Shown piece by piece: positions 25,201 to 33,600 of a stretch of DNA of 64,000 nucleotides; position 1 is the stretch's first letter; every line of letters begins with the position of its first letter. The notes under the pieces are model-generated. The model had not been told where the DNA came from. It ran no database searches and saw only the letters and a list, made by a program, of their open reading frames with translations. The position numbers and the translations under genes are program-made. This DNA comes from Parus major (lineage: Eukaryota > Chordata > Aves > Passeriformes > Paridae), in the NCBI RefSeq assembly GCF_001522545.3, contig NC_031781.1:9429487-9493486 (forward strand), given 5' to 3'.

Positions 25201-28200
25201 GTCAACTACAAGGCAAAGAAAGAATCAAAGCATGAGCTGAGCTGGGAGGCAGGGGAGCACAGCTGAGAGAGGAAATCTAATGCCCAAGACCTCAGTTGCA
25301 GGCCATTTTCCTCCTAGGATGGTATCAGGGATTAGACAACTTCTACCAGCCATCAGTCTCCCGATTTTGTATTCTAAAACGCAGATCAAGTGATAGGAAT
25401 AAAGAAACAAATGAATAAAGACCTGCAACTGTAGATGGGAGGGAGCAGGGAACGGAGCCAGGGCTCACCAGCTGCTTCAATGGGGCGTTTGTCTCTCATT
25501 TCTATTTTTGCGGCACCTCTGCGTAACCTGGAGGAGATGAGGCTCTGCATGCTAAAAAGGGCAGCCAGCCTTCGGGGAAACAGCAGGGCTTCAAGCACGG
25601 GAGGAAAAACCCTCCCAGAGCAGACAGAGGAGGGGCAAGAAAGGAGATAAAGTGGGAGAGGTAGATTGAGAGGGGAGAGGGAACAAAGACGGAGAGCACC
25701 AAAACCAGGATGGGAGCTCCTGCGCTGGCTGCACGCTGTCCTGCTGCCAGCATCCACAGAACTGACATGTGGAGGCAAAGCAAAAGGTGTTTCACCTCTA
25801 TAAGGAGCAGAATAGGGCAATTCCAATAGCAAGGAGTAATGCTGCAGTGTTACCTTTCTGAGGCCAGTGGAAAAAAGCCAGCCAGGAGGATAAAGATGAA
25901 ATGAGTTCGCTAGTGCTGACCCCACTGACCCCTCAGAAAACAGCTCTAAGTCAAAGTGACGAAGCTTGCTCTGCTCAGCTGAGCAGAGGATTCAACACAA
26001 CAGCCCCAGACAAGGAGATAAAGGAGTTTCACTCAACAACAACAACAACAAAAAAATCTGAAGACTATCTGCCATCTTTCTCACAAAGTGCTGTGAATAA
26101 GAGCAGTTTCACAATTCTAAATAATTCTAAAAGAACCCCAATGTGTTTTCTACATTGGTTGACCAAGAGGGGAAAAAAAAAAAAGCTTCATCCCTTTGCC
26201 ACAAAGCAAGTCACCTCTCCACGGGACAGGGCAGCTATTTAAAAGCTCCCAACTGGCCTACTGAACAGGACTAGAAATGAAAGAGGAAATAAGTCATTTT
26301 TGTGTCCAGCTGAAATGAGAAGAGGGATTTGGGGAGCTGAAATGGAATCCGGCTGTGACTGAGTCAAACAGCCTTTAAAAATTTTTTTGCTTTTTAATTA
26401 GTAACAAGCAGACCTCAATTTCTCTCCAAGGAAACACACAATCATCCCTTAAGATGTCATCACATCAGCTTGATCTGTAGAGGAGCTGGAGTGCTCTTCA
26501 GTTTACCCAATAGAAGGTTGGTTTTACCTCTCCTTCCTGAGTGTTGTGGCTACTCCACAGTGCCATGGAGGCAGGATCAGCCTGCTGAAGAGAAGAACAT
26601 TTGCCTGGGGCACACTTGGACTTACCTGTCTGTCACCACCAACTAGCAGAGCCTGCAGAGGGAGAACCAAAGCACACTTGCACAATGGGTACCAGGGAGG
26701 GAGGTCAGAGCACGGTGGTATTGCCAACAAAGCAGCCACAAGAATGTCCATCTGGCCCTGCTACCGTTGACCTTCCTTTCAAGCCCACCCCACAGGCAGG
26801 AGCTACCCAACAATGTTATTTCCTAGGAGAGCTGGGTCAGGAATGGGTCATTTACTGATAATCAGTTAGGACAGAAACACAATGACCAGATGAGGGAAGC
26901 ATCTGCCAGGGATATTCCCTCCCCCAGACCACTGTGCCTGGAAAGGCCAGGGAGCAAGGCCCAAGGGCAGAGAGGAGAGAGGCCCCAGGGCAGAACGGTC
27001 AACGGCACAAACCACTTCCAGAACATAACAAAATGCAGGGTAATTTAAATAACAAAAAAGGATCCCAACCACGGCCAGTGGAGGAAGAGATGGCAATGTT
27101 GTTTGACTGAGGGATGTCCAAGCTGATTCCCACACAGTCACATGGAGCCTCTGCACTCCAAACCCTCAACAACTTGCACAGGGAAGCATATGGGATGACG
27201 GTGTATCAAACCAAGTTCTCACACAGAGCCTTACTGCTGCTCTCCCACACTGCACTAGACTACTTACACATCCAGCCATGGCCCTAATCTCAGAGATCAT
27301 TTCCAATTAGGGCTTCAGAAAACAAGATCAGACTGCCATCCTCCTCTGGTACTGCCAGCAAGCAGGTCCCTTACAGACTGTCCCTCTAAAACCATCCACC
27401 TTCCTGTGTCTCCAGCATATTTTAGAAAGCAATAGGAAAAGCACATGGTATGCAGGGAGCACATACACGAGAGCGACAAGGCATTACAGAAGAAGCCCTT
27501 GCAATGGGACAGCTCTTTAGAGGGATGTTGTGCCAGCACCTTTAAGCTTTTACAGCTCCTTAGAGCAAGAATAATGAGAGCTCCAACACCCAGCTGCAAG
27601 GAGTGCGTGACTGCAAGTACTGGGTGGGCACTACCTCACAAAGAACTGCCAACATCTGCTCCCTCAGTATTTCAGCAGAGAACATCCACAGCACACAGGT
27701 CCAGGTATATCCATGGGAAACAGCACAGCACTGCCAGGGGATGCACCTGGTTTTGCAGATAATTGCAGATGTGCCCTTTGTCAGCACTGGGGCCTGGTGT
27801 CCAGGGGTGCTGGGCATCCTCATCCCAGTGCCAAGATGTGTCTGGTCTCCTGTCCTCAGGATCTGAAACATCTGGACTGCTCTAAACACCTCCACCCATT
27901 TGCACACAAGAGACTCCATGCAAGCAGGTCACAGACACTCCAACATGCCTGCCTGTCCTCCCCACTCTGCTCAGCCATTCATGATGGGAGTCACAATCTC
28001 ACTTGGTTTCAGCCTCCCAGCCTGTTTGCCTTCACTCCCTCCCCAGATTGTCTCGTAGCCTTCACACCTCCCTCCTCTGCTGCCGCAGCGTCTGCTCTCC
28101 TCCACAATTCTTGCTATTGACAATGGCAGCTCCCAGCTCGGGGCCAGAGGAGATGCAGCCCCTGGGAAAACAGCATCGAGTAGACAGTTCTACACAGTAG

Positions 28201-31200
28201 AAGTGAATTTTCTTTCCTCAGTTATCTTTCATAGGCTTCTTCAAACAGCCCACAGACCTCCAGGGGTTAACAGACCACGGGATGAAAGCCACTAATCTAA
28301 GAGAAAAACCACAGCCCACAGACTTCTTTGCCCTCTTGCAGATCCAAAGCATTTCATCTGTCTCGTCAGATGGACTGTGCTTCCTCTTCTCACTGTCCCA
28401 GCCTGGACTATGTACCCCACAGTGCCCACTCTGATTTCCAGCACACAAAGAAAGGCTCATGCCTGCTTCTTCTGCAAAGCCCCCCTGCCCAGGCAGAGCA
28501 GGCAATACCTCAGGTGCCTGAGGGACTTCCTTTGAGAGGTGGTTGCCCCTCAAAATGTAACTGAAACCTTTTACACCCCAAAAGGTCTTTAAATCCCCTG
28601 GTACAACACTGAGCACAAAATGGTTACTCTCCACTCCAGCCCCTGCAGCAGAGCAATGACAACCACCCTGGCACGCACTGCGCCCCCGAGAGGCTCCACT
28701 CCCCAGCCTCATGTATCCTAGGCAAAAAAAAAAGCTCATGCAAAGGTTTGGTGGTCCCAGGGCACATATATTGGTTCTGACTACCTTCACAACACCAGGC
28801 AGGACAAGAAGGGCCATGGCTGCAGTTGGCATATAGAGGGAGGGCTGCAAAGCTGGTTTTCCAACACTAATAAATTGACCCCAGCCAATAATGTACATAC
28901 AAAGCCTGGTAACCACAACAGGGCTTCACCAGGCACAGGTACAGTCAGGGACTCATCTGAGCCCCAGCAGGATGCACCTTCCTTGCCAGCATCCCTGGCT
29001 CTCTGAACAAACCAACACGTGTGTTTTCTTGCCCTTGGTGCAGGCTGTGCTCGTGTGGCTGACAAACAGCCTCTCTCCATTCTTTTGGGGTTGCATGTTT
29101 CAATAGTGCCCTGGTTTCAACAAACAGCCAGCAAGAATGAGCCAGCTGACCCAAGCACCAGCTGTGAGCCGTGATGCACCCTCCTCCAGCCCCTCTGCCC
29201 CAGCCCTGCAGCGGGGCTGTCAGTGCTGCTGATTGCCCAGGTACCCACAAAATGCCACATCTTCTACCAGTGCAGAGTGAGTGAAAAAACTTCTGTGCAC
29301 TCTGATCTGCTGCTCGTCGCCAGCAGCCTCCCCTTGAGGGCTTAATGTGGTTATTTCTACCCCTGATGCCTGTAATTAAATGAACATTTCCTTATGGCAG
29401 TGAGGCAGCCAAGGAAAAACTGACTACAGGGAATTTTCATTCATCCTGATCTATACTCCCTCATCTCTGGCTTGTTCACACAATGCTAACAAGACATCTT
29501 CTAAGCAGGCAGAAAGAAAAAAAAAAAAAGCCCTTAAACAGCCCACATGCAGACAACCACCTGGGGAGACAAAAAGAGGAAGGACACCAATTCCGTCCTT
29601 CTCCCCCTGCATAATTTTTCTACTTGGAAAACCAAAGGGGCTCAGATACCCTGGAGCCCGGGGAGATGTTTCCACACTCTGCAAACAGACTTGTGCTGCC
29701 CAGCAGTCTGATGGGACCCTGATGAGGCACATGTCCAATTTCAGCAAATCCTGCAGGTCTACGGAGGCTCCAAGACCAGGGACACATGGGGAACATCACA
29801 CAAAAAAATGCAGCTCTCTCTGAGGTATTAACTGTTCCTGTCCTGTGGGACTAGAGAAGTGAGGCCAGAGTGCACTGAATTATTTCAGACTTGAACTGAT
29901 CCTGAACCACTGAGCAAAGCTACTAACCAGAACAGAGTTTGATGTACAAATTCCTAGGAGTCTGCACCTCCACTTCTGACCTCCCATCTAGGTAGGAGCC
30001 CAGTTGTCTGGGGACACCTGGCCAACCGAGTCCAGCCCCACAGTGCTGCCACATCCCACCAGGATTACAAATTTCACTAGATTAGGAACTGAGCTGTCCC
30101 TGGGAGCTGCTCCTCGCCTCCCACCCCTACACCTCTTCCTGCTAGGACGGCAGAGAGGATCACAGGGAAAGCCAAGGACCAAATCCTCTGTATCACCACC
30201 AGCTGGACAACAGTACTAGAAAGTTTCTAGCAGCCTCAGAAGAATAGGAAGCATATCCTCCCCTCAGCACAGCACTACCAGTGGTGGTCCTTTTGGCTGC
30301 CACATTTTAAAACCACCATGAGGTTCATCTCCCTCCTGTGCAGAGCAAACACAAGCTATGGGGATGGGGTCAACCCTTGCTGGCAGATTGGCAGGGTGGG
30401 ATTATGTCAGCTCTCCCCCTCATGTCTTACACTCTTCTCCGGAGGAGGCAGAGGTTTGGCTGAATTTGGGGACAGGGGTTTCCTCTGAGATGTGGCTGAG
30501 GAACCTTTGCCAGCTGTGCCAAAGGTTTTCCCTTAGTTGGACAACCTGCCTAAAGGAAGCCACAGAATTGGCTTCCTCCTCAGCTCTGGAAAGATTTATT
30601 GTGTCTGTGCCACAGAGTGTTGGCACAAAACCCCAACAGGTTTTCAGATCCATTTTGCTCTTTAAGCTCACTATTGTTTGCAAACCTAAAAGGCTTTATC
30701 TCTCCTGTTTAGGGAGCCCCAGAAAAGAGAGGCTCACAGCCCATGGACAGAGTGGCTCTACAGATGACACATTCACCCACGAACATTTTCAGGAGACCGG
30801 GATAATAAGAGAGATGTGCCAGGGGACAGGATGTCACTGTATCACAGCCTGGTCGTGCTGGAAGACAGTGACTGGTTGGTAAGTCAGCCCTTCCCTCCCT
30901 GTCAGAATGACTCAAGACAAAGACTCCCCCACACTTCAAATGTCCCTGTTCAGAACTCCTGTTCCACACTAACCAGATTTCTGTACAAAGGGATGGATTA
31001 GGGAGAAAGAGGGCAATCTCAGCCTCATGGGTCTTTGGGGGATCCCTTTGTTGGGAAATTTCCCCAGACTATTTAAAAATAGAACCAGAGCCTTCATAAC
31101 TATTCCGAGTATAATTATTCCTGCACTTAATTGCCTTTCCCTGGCACCCTACCTCTCCTCCAAATTTCAAGAGAAGGCTCTTGGGGAATCGCAAAGCAAT

Positions 31201-31864
31201 TTTTGGTGGCCCGTTCTTTGTATCAGTTTCGCGGCAGTTCGCAAAAACACCACGACGCCAGACGAAGCCATCGATACCCAAGCGGGCGGTGTGGGGCAGC
31301 GCTGCCGCAGCCGAGGCTGGCCGGGCCGGGCCGGGCCGTGACCGCCCGTCCCTCGCCGCCGGTGCCCCAGGGCGTGCGGGTCCCCGCGGGTCCGTGCCGG
31401 CTGCTCCATCTCCGGGGCAGGACCCACGTGCCTGCAGCCCGCCATGCCCGAACACAGGGGCCCCGACAAGCCCCGGGGCAGACAGCGGCTGCCCCAGAGG
31501 GCTTTGATGCCCGGCTGGGGGGCAGTGCCCGGAACACGGGGAGAGCTCCGGGCTGGGAGGCTGGCAGCCGGCGCAAGTCCCGGCTCCAGGGATCAGCGGT
31601 GCCTGCCGGGAGCAGAGGGGTGATGGAGAGCTGCCCGCCGCAGAGGTCCCGGCGCCCCGGAGCATCCGACCCACGGTGCACCGCTCTTCCCCGGGGCGGG
31701 GGTGAGCACACCCGCCTCCCGCCGGGGGTCCCGGTGCCCGCGGAGGGGATCGACACCCACCCGCCGCCCAGCCCGCAGGGATGGCAGCTACTCCCGCCGC
31801 GCCAGCCTCACTCACCGGCGGCCAGAAGCAGCAGCAACGCCGGGGCCCGGTGCGAGGGCTGCAT
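4041..31864 (-). CDS. PODXL2: PODXL2 (endoglycan), 8 coding exons, 640 aa
   Basis: Podocalyxin-family sialomucin of the cell surface; endoglycan is known as an L-selectin ligand when tyrosine-sulfated and O-glycosylated. Coding exons, minus strand, in order: 31816-31864, 21452-21745, 11533-12428, 10434-10508, 7349-7505, 6404-6465, 4586-4765, 4041-4250. All introns are GT-AG, phases agree, and the sum is 1923 nt including the TAG stop. The protein has a signal peptide (about 1-24), an acidic N-terminal segment with Tyr95 and Tyr116, a Ser/Thr/Glu-rich mucin region (about 117-405), a cysteine-bearing stem (C416, C438, C523), one membrane span (about 537-558) and a 79-residue tail ending in DTHL, the family PDZ ligand. 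Blocks such as ILQPPQYFW, NDSSLDLGP, VICKDWSNLAGKNYI, RGPQLLALVE and NCWQRRLPK identify endoglycan rather than podocalyxin. From memory the human protein is about 605 aa, so this one is slightly longer. No frameshift or missing exon was seen. Confidence 0.96.
4586..4765 (-). CDS. PODXL2: PODXL2 exon 7: juxtamembrane, transmembrane span, start of tail
   Basis: Sixty codons, phase 0 (512-571). Starts IGIQNYSTTTSCQ with Cys523 and sequons at Asn516 and Asn528, then the hydrophobic span KLFVVLVIIGSICAIIIVLG and the stop-transfer NCWQRRLPK. Donor ATG/GTGAGC. Confidence 0.96.
6404..6465 (-). CDS. PODXL2: PODXL2 exon 6: short stem exon
   Basis: 62 nt: two bases finish Gly491, then VIPTKDVLMALGDVKRSLAE (492-511). 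Both splice sites are canonical (TTTACAG, GAG/GTAAG). The piece matches the mammalian block before IGIQNYS. Confidence 0.93.
7349..7505 (-). CDS. PODXL2: PODXL2 exon 5: membrane-proximal folded domain
   Basis: Residues 439-490 plus one base of Gly491. Contains RGPQLLALVEDAF, RWLISLSKPNENDKHLLM and TLAGEQ, the signature of the podocalyxin-family stem. Acceptor GTGGCAG, donor CAGG/GTAAGT. Confidence 0.95.
9743..9779. repeat. Perfect 37-bp inverted repeat (17-bp arms, 3-nt spacer)
   Basis: Left arm 9743-9759 begins TGAAAGACAC and ends TTTGACC. The spacer is CCA. The right arm 9763-9779 is the exact reverse complement, GGTCAAAGTGTCTTTCA. The core therefore contains two divergent nuclear-receptor half-sites, TGACC and GGTCA. 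A transcript from either strand could fold into a 17-bp hairpin, which is short for a miRNA precursor. Confidence 0.9.
10066..10100 (+). repeat. Purine-rich GGAA/GGA tract
   Basis: Imperfect run of AAGG, GGAA and GGAG units with no pyrimidines for most of its length, inside PODXL2 intron 4. Simple low-complexity sequence; no function inferred. Confidence 0.6.
10434..10508 (-). CDS. PODXL2: PODXL2 exon 4: first conserved cysteine pair
   Basis: Twenty-five codons, phase 0 at both ends, residues 414-438: VICKDWSNLAGKNYIILN then MSDNIDC. It contains Cys416, Cys438 and an NMS sequon at Asn431. It is nearly invariant against remembered mammalian endoglycan, marking the start of the folded stem. 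Confidence 0.95.
10509..11532 (-). other. PODXL2: PODXL2 intron 3, with possible MIR remnant
   Basis: Non-coding, about 1 kb. At about 10880-10935 the text GCACAGAGGGACTAAGC then GCTTGCTCAAG resembles the core of an antisense MIR SINE. The similarity is by eye and weak. Confidence 0.45.
11533..12428 (-). CDS. PODXL2: PODXL2 exon 3: mucin-like exon
   Basis: Residues 116-413, 298 codons plus the two bases finishing Asp115. It opens with YTFPASS (Tyr116), has the N-glycosylation sequons NGT (Asn130) and NDT (Asn376), a short EEEEGLLP acidic run, the conserved SSMGPGLLP block, and long Ser/Thr/Ala/Glu-rich stretches suited to O-glycosylation. It ends LPWDSAQ just before the donor, as the mammalian exon does. 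The plus strand of the exon is also open for about 315 codons, a composition effect. Confidence 0.94.
15203..15318 (-). mobile_element. CR1 LINE 3'-end fragment (antisense to plus strand)
   Basis: The plus strand reads GATCACAGAATCATCAAGG then TTGGAAGAGATCTTCAAG and AGTCCAACCATCAACCC, the well-known reverse complement of the avian CR1 3' UTR. It is 5'-truncated, as CR1 copies usually are. Exact ends need a repeat library. Confidence 0.85.
20075..20540. promoter_or_regulatory. Intragenic CpG-rich patch in PODXL2 intron 2
   Basis: A local island inside AT-richer intron: 20221-20400 alone has about 17 CpG in 180 bases, including GCGTCGCTGAGCGC and GATGCGCCGG. No coding exon was recognised in it. 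It could be an alternative PODXL2 promoter upstream of exon 3, an enhancer, or the promoter of a non-coding RNA. Confidence 0.4.
21000..21065 (-). mobile_element. Possible MIR-type SINE remnant
   Basis: The plus strand reads GAAGTCACAGAGTGAGGAA, AATTTGATCCAGG and CTCTGACTCAAATGC, in the order expected for the reverse complement of the MIR core. It is old and divergent, recognised by eye only. Confidence 0.4.
21452..21745 (-). CDS. PODXL2: PODXL2 exon 2: end of signal peptide, acidic sulfotyrosine region
   Basis: Residues 18-114. The acceptor TTATACAG is followed by two bases finishing Gly17; the donor is ACAG/GTAAG. It carries GLTSTSLLEF, GSGFASEENEES, ILQPPQYFW (Tyr95) and an NDSS glycosylation sequon at Asn104, all closely matching remembered mammalian endoglycan. 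The exon ends with one base of Asp115. Confidence 0.94.
22870..23500 (+). mobile_element. Decayed CR1-type LINE reverse transcriptase fossil
   Basis: Plus-strand pieces translate to degraded RT blocks in the right order: IHLDFSQISDTVPHAE (family pattern HLDFSKAFDTVPH) at about 22905-22950; TSGIPQGLSLDLLFYHIF with LSDL following (family [21 protein letters not shown]) at about 23047-23110; then a LAKDIK stretch in place of FADDTK. Near 23430 LLRHHLGLHTDL recalls the LRPHLEYC block further on. It has many stops and frameshifts and no long open frame. It is far more diverged than the CR1 tails in this window and lies in the opposite orientation to PODXL2. L2 is an alternative family. Confidence 0.65.
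26034..26050 (+). repeat. (CAA)n microsatellite
   Basis: CAA repeated five times and running into an A-rich stretch; simple sequence in PODXL2 intron 1. Confidence 0.8.
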
Positions 31865-32320
31865 GGCGGCGGCCGCTGCCCTGCCGCACCGCCTCTTCAC
31901 GGGGAGCGGGGCCGCCCCGCCGCCCGCCGGGCTCTGCCCCTCGCCGCCGCGCCCGCCCGCCGCCCGGCCCCGCACCGCATCCCGCCGCCCGGCGCCGCCT
32001 CCTCCCGCCGCCGCCGCCGCTCCGGGGGCGGGGAACCGGCAGGGGGGTCCGCACTGCCCGCCGGCTGCGCCGACGGAGCGGCGGGGCAGGGGCGGAGCGC
32101 AGCCCTTGCTTTGCTCCTAATTTCTGGCTGCGGAGCCCCCCCGGGGCCGGAGCCCCCCGGCCGCACGGCCCCGCACGCCGCCCCCGGTGCCCACAACGAG
32201 TGCCGGCGGCGCGGCTGCTTGCGCCGGGCACGGGTGATCAGCCCCGCCGGCGGCAGGGACACGGCTCCCGCAGGGCAGCCCCCAGCAGCCCCCAGCAGCC
32301 GCGACGGCCCCCAAAGCAGA
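31240..32320 (-). promoter_or_regulatory. PODXL2: PODXL2 CpG-island promoter and 5' UTR region
   Basis: Very GC-rich with dense CpG, including CCGGG tandem units near 31318-31338 and G/C runs between 31890 and 32200. It covers the first coding exon and extends about 450 bp upstream of the ATG. No TATA box was seen and the transcription start cannot be fixed. Long open frames here on both strands are GC-composition artefacts. Confidence 0.75.
31816..31864 (-). CDS. PODXL2: PODXL2 exon 1 (coding part): start codon and signal peptide
   Basis: Encodes MQPSHRAPALLLLLAA plus the first base of a Gly codon, then a GTGAGT donor. The ATG lies in a GCCGCC context, G at -3, and is chosen because the translation continues as a signal-peptide core that is completed by exon 2 (Gly-Thr-Leu-Cys-Leu-Cys-Leu-Ala). 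It sits inside the CpG island. Confidence 0.9.
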
Positions 32321-32461
32321 GACCCTCCGCATCCGCCTGCTGACCTTTAGCTGTCCACGGCTGACGGAGCCACTGCTTCTCCCTCACCCCTCAGCTCCCA
32401 CTTCATTTAATCACCTGGAAAAAGTTCTCCCGCTGGGAAAATTCGTTTCCCCACCTCTGGA

Positions 32462-33135
32462 GGCCATCAGGTCTAACCCCTGCTCAGGTGGGTCACCCAC
32501 AGCCAGTTTCCTAGGATTGTGACCGGATGGCTTTTGGAGTGTGCCCGAGGTTGGAGACCTCACACACTCTCTGGGCAACTGTGCCACTTCTCAGTCATCC
32601 TTGCAGTAAAAATGTGTTTCCTGATGTTCTGAAGGAACCTCTAGTGTTTCGGTTTGTGCCCATTGCCTCTGGCCCTGTCACTGGGCACCAGTGGAAGGAA
32701 ATGAGGCCCTGGATGCCCTCAGTATCTTTGTGGTAAAGGCACATCACTGGCTCACATTTTATGTGGTGTTGCCATGACCTCCTGCCTAGCAAGCTGGTTC
32801 CCAGATGGGTGGCCCCAGCATATACTGGTGCATGAGATTGTTCCTCCCCAGGTGCAGCCCTTTGAAAGCCTTGTTGAACTGCAGGAGGTTCCTGTCAGCC
32901 CATTTCTCCAGCCTGTCAAGGTCCCTCTGGATGAAAGTTTGACTCTCTGGTTTATCAAACAGATAAAGATATGCAGATCTTCCCAGTTTTGTGTTGGGAT
33001 TCTGAACTCCACCATCTCATAGTCACTGCAGCCAAGGCTGCCTTTGACCTTCACAGCCCCAACAAGCCTCTCACTGCTGCCTAGCACGAGATCCAGCAGA
33101 GCATCTCTTCTTGTTGGTTCCTTTATCACTCAACA
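32462..33135 (-). mobile_element. CR1 LINE copy with internal deletion (EN fragment joined to RT C-terminus and 3' UTR)
   Basis: Read on the minus strand, about 33135-33000 encodes a CR1 endonuclease C-terminal piece: IKEPTRRDALLDLVLG, then VKGSLGCSDYEMVEFRI. This jumps to the RT C-terminal/3' region at about 32930-32810 (plus strand TTCCTGTCAGCCCATTTCTC then CAGCCTGTCAAGGTCCCTCT) and to the 3' UTR at 32780-32462 (plus strand TCTGATGTTC-like and GTTTGTGCCCATTGCCTCTG then CCTGTCACTGGGCACCA). Most of the reverse transcriptase is missing. The copy lies just upstream of the PODXL2 CpG island. Confidence 0.8.
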
Positions 33136-33389
33136 CATCTTGAGGCTTGGGTCTTGCATCTGTTTTTTCAAGCTGGGGTCCGTGTTGGAGCCTCTGCCCT
33201 ATCAGGGACAGCTGCTTCAACACCTGCTGGGAAAACCATTCCATGGTGTGTCACCACCACCATGCCCAAGACTGTCGCAGTGATACCAAGTCAGCTGATG
33301 TCCCCTTTTTCGTGCCCTTCTGTGCAAACTGCTGTGTCTGTAAAAAAAAAATAAATCTGTATTGCAGCAGTTCTTGGGTACAAGCTCTT

Positions 33390-33600
33390 GGAGCAGTTCT
33401 GGTGGAGAGCACAGCAAAGGAACACACCGAAAATCATTATTACAGCAAGAAGACCAACTGCTCCAATTACACTAAATTTCAAATTAAACACATCTTTAGC
33501 GGCCTCAGGGCACAACATTACAGTAAATGACTCAAGCAAGGGCTTTGTCAGACAGGTGCCCAAGAAATAAGGCTCAACAGATCCTGTAATACCACAGCAG
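33390..33600 (-). pseudogene. CD9-like tetraspanin retropseudogene fragment
   Basis: The minus-strand frame keeps the C-terminal third of a tetraspanin: NCCGITG (the CCG motif of the large loop), LLESFTV, CPEAAKDVFNLKF, then a fourth membrane span VIGAVGLLAVIMIFGV and LCCAL. Order and spacing fit CD9 best (family text FHIIGAVGIGIAVVMIFGM), with CD81 as the alternative. Known tetraspanin genes have introns after the CCG region, before the CP block and inside the last span; here these parts are contiguous, so I infer a retrocopy. A few residues are missing after IFGV, the usual tail end is absent, and there is no N-terminal two-thirds. An in-frame stop lies a few codons upstream. No poly(A) tail is visible in the expected place. 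It adjoins a CR1 copy on the same strand. Confidence 0.6.

Larger units (their letters stand above)
21746..31815 (-). other. PODXL2: PODXL2 intron 1 (10.1 kb)
   Basis: Holds an old LINE reverse transcriptase fossil (about 22870-23500), a possible MIR remnant near 24415-24490 (CCTGAGCAAGCTCTTTATCC then TGCCTCAGTTTCCCC) and an AAC microsatellite (26034-26050). No exon was recognised. Confidence 0.65.

Noticed and set aside
25386..25925. 179-codon minus-strand frame in PODXL2 intron 1
   Set aside because: No recognisable domain and no splice or promoter support; sequence looks random.
31131..32343. Open frames of 177-329 codons on both strands in the PODXL2 CpG island
   Set aside because: GC-rich DNA rarely contains stop codons; translations are Pro/Ala/Arg/Gly-rich and unlike any protein.
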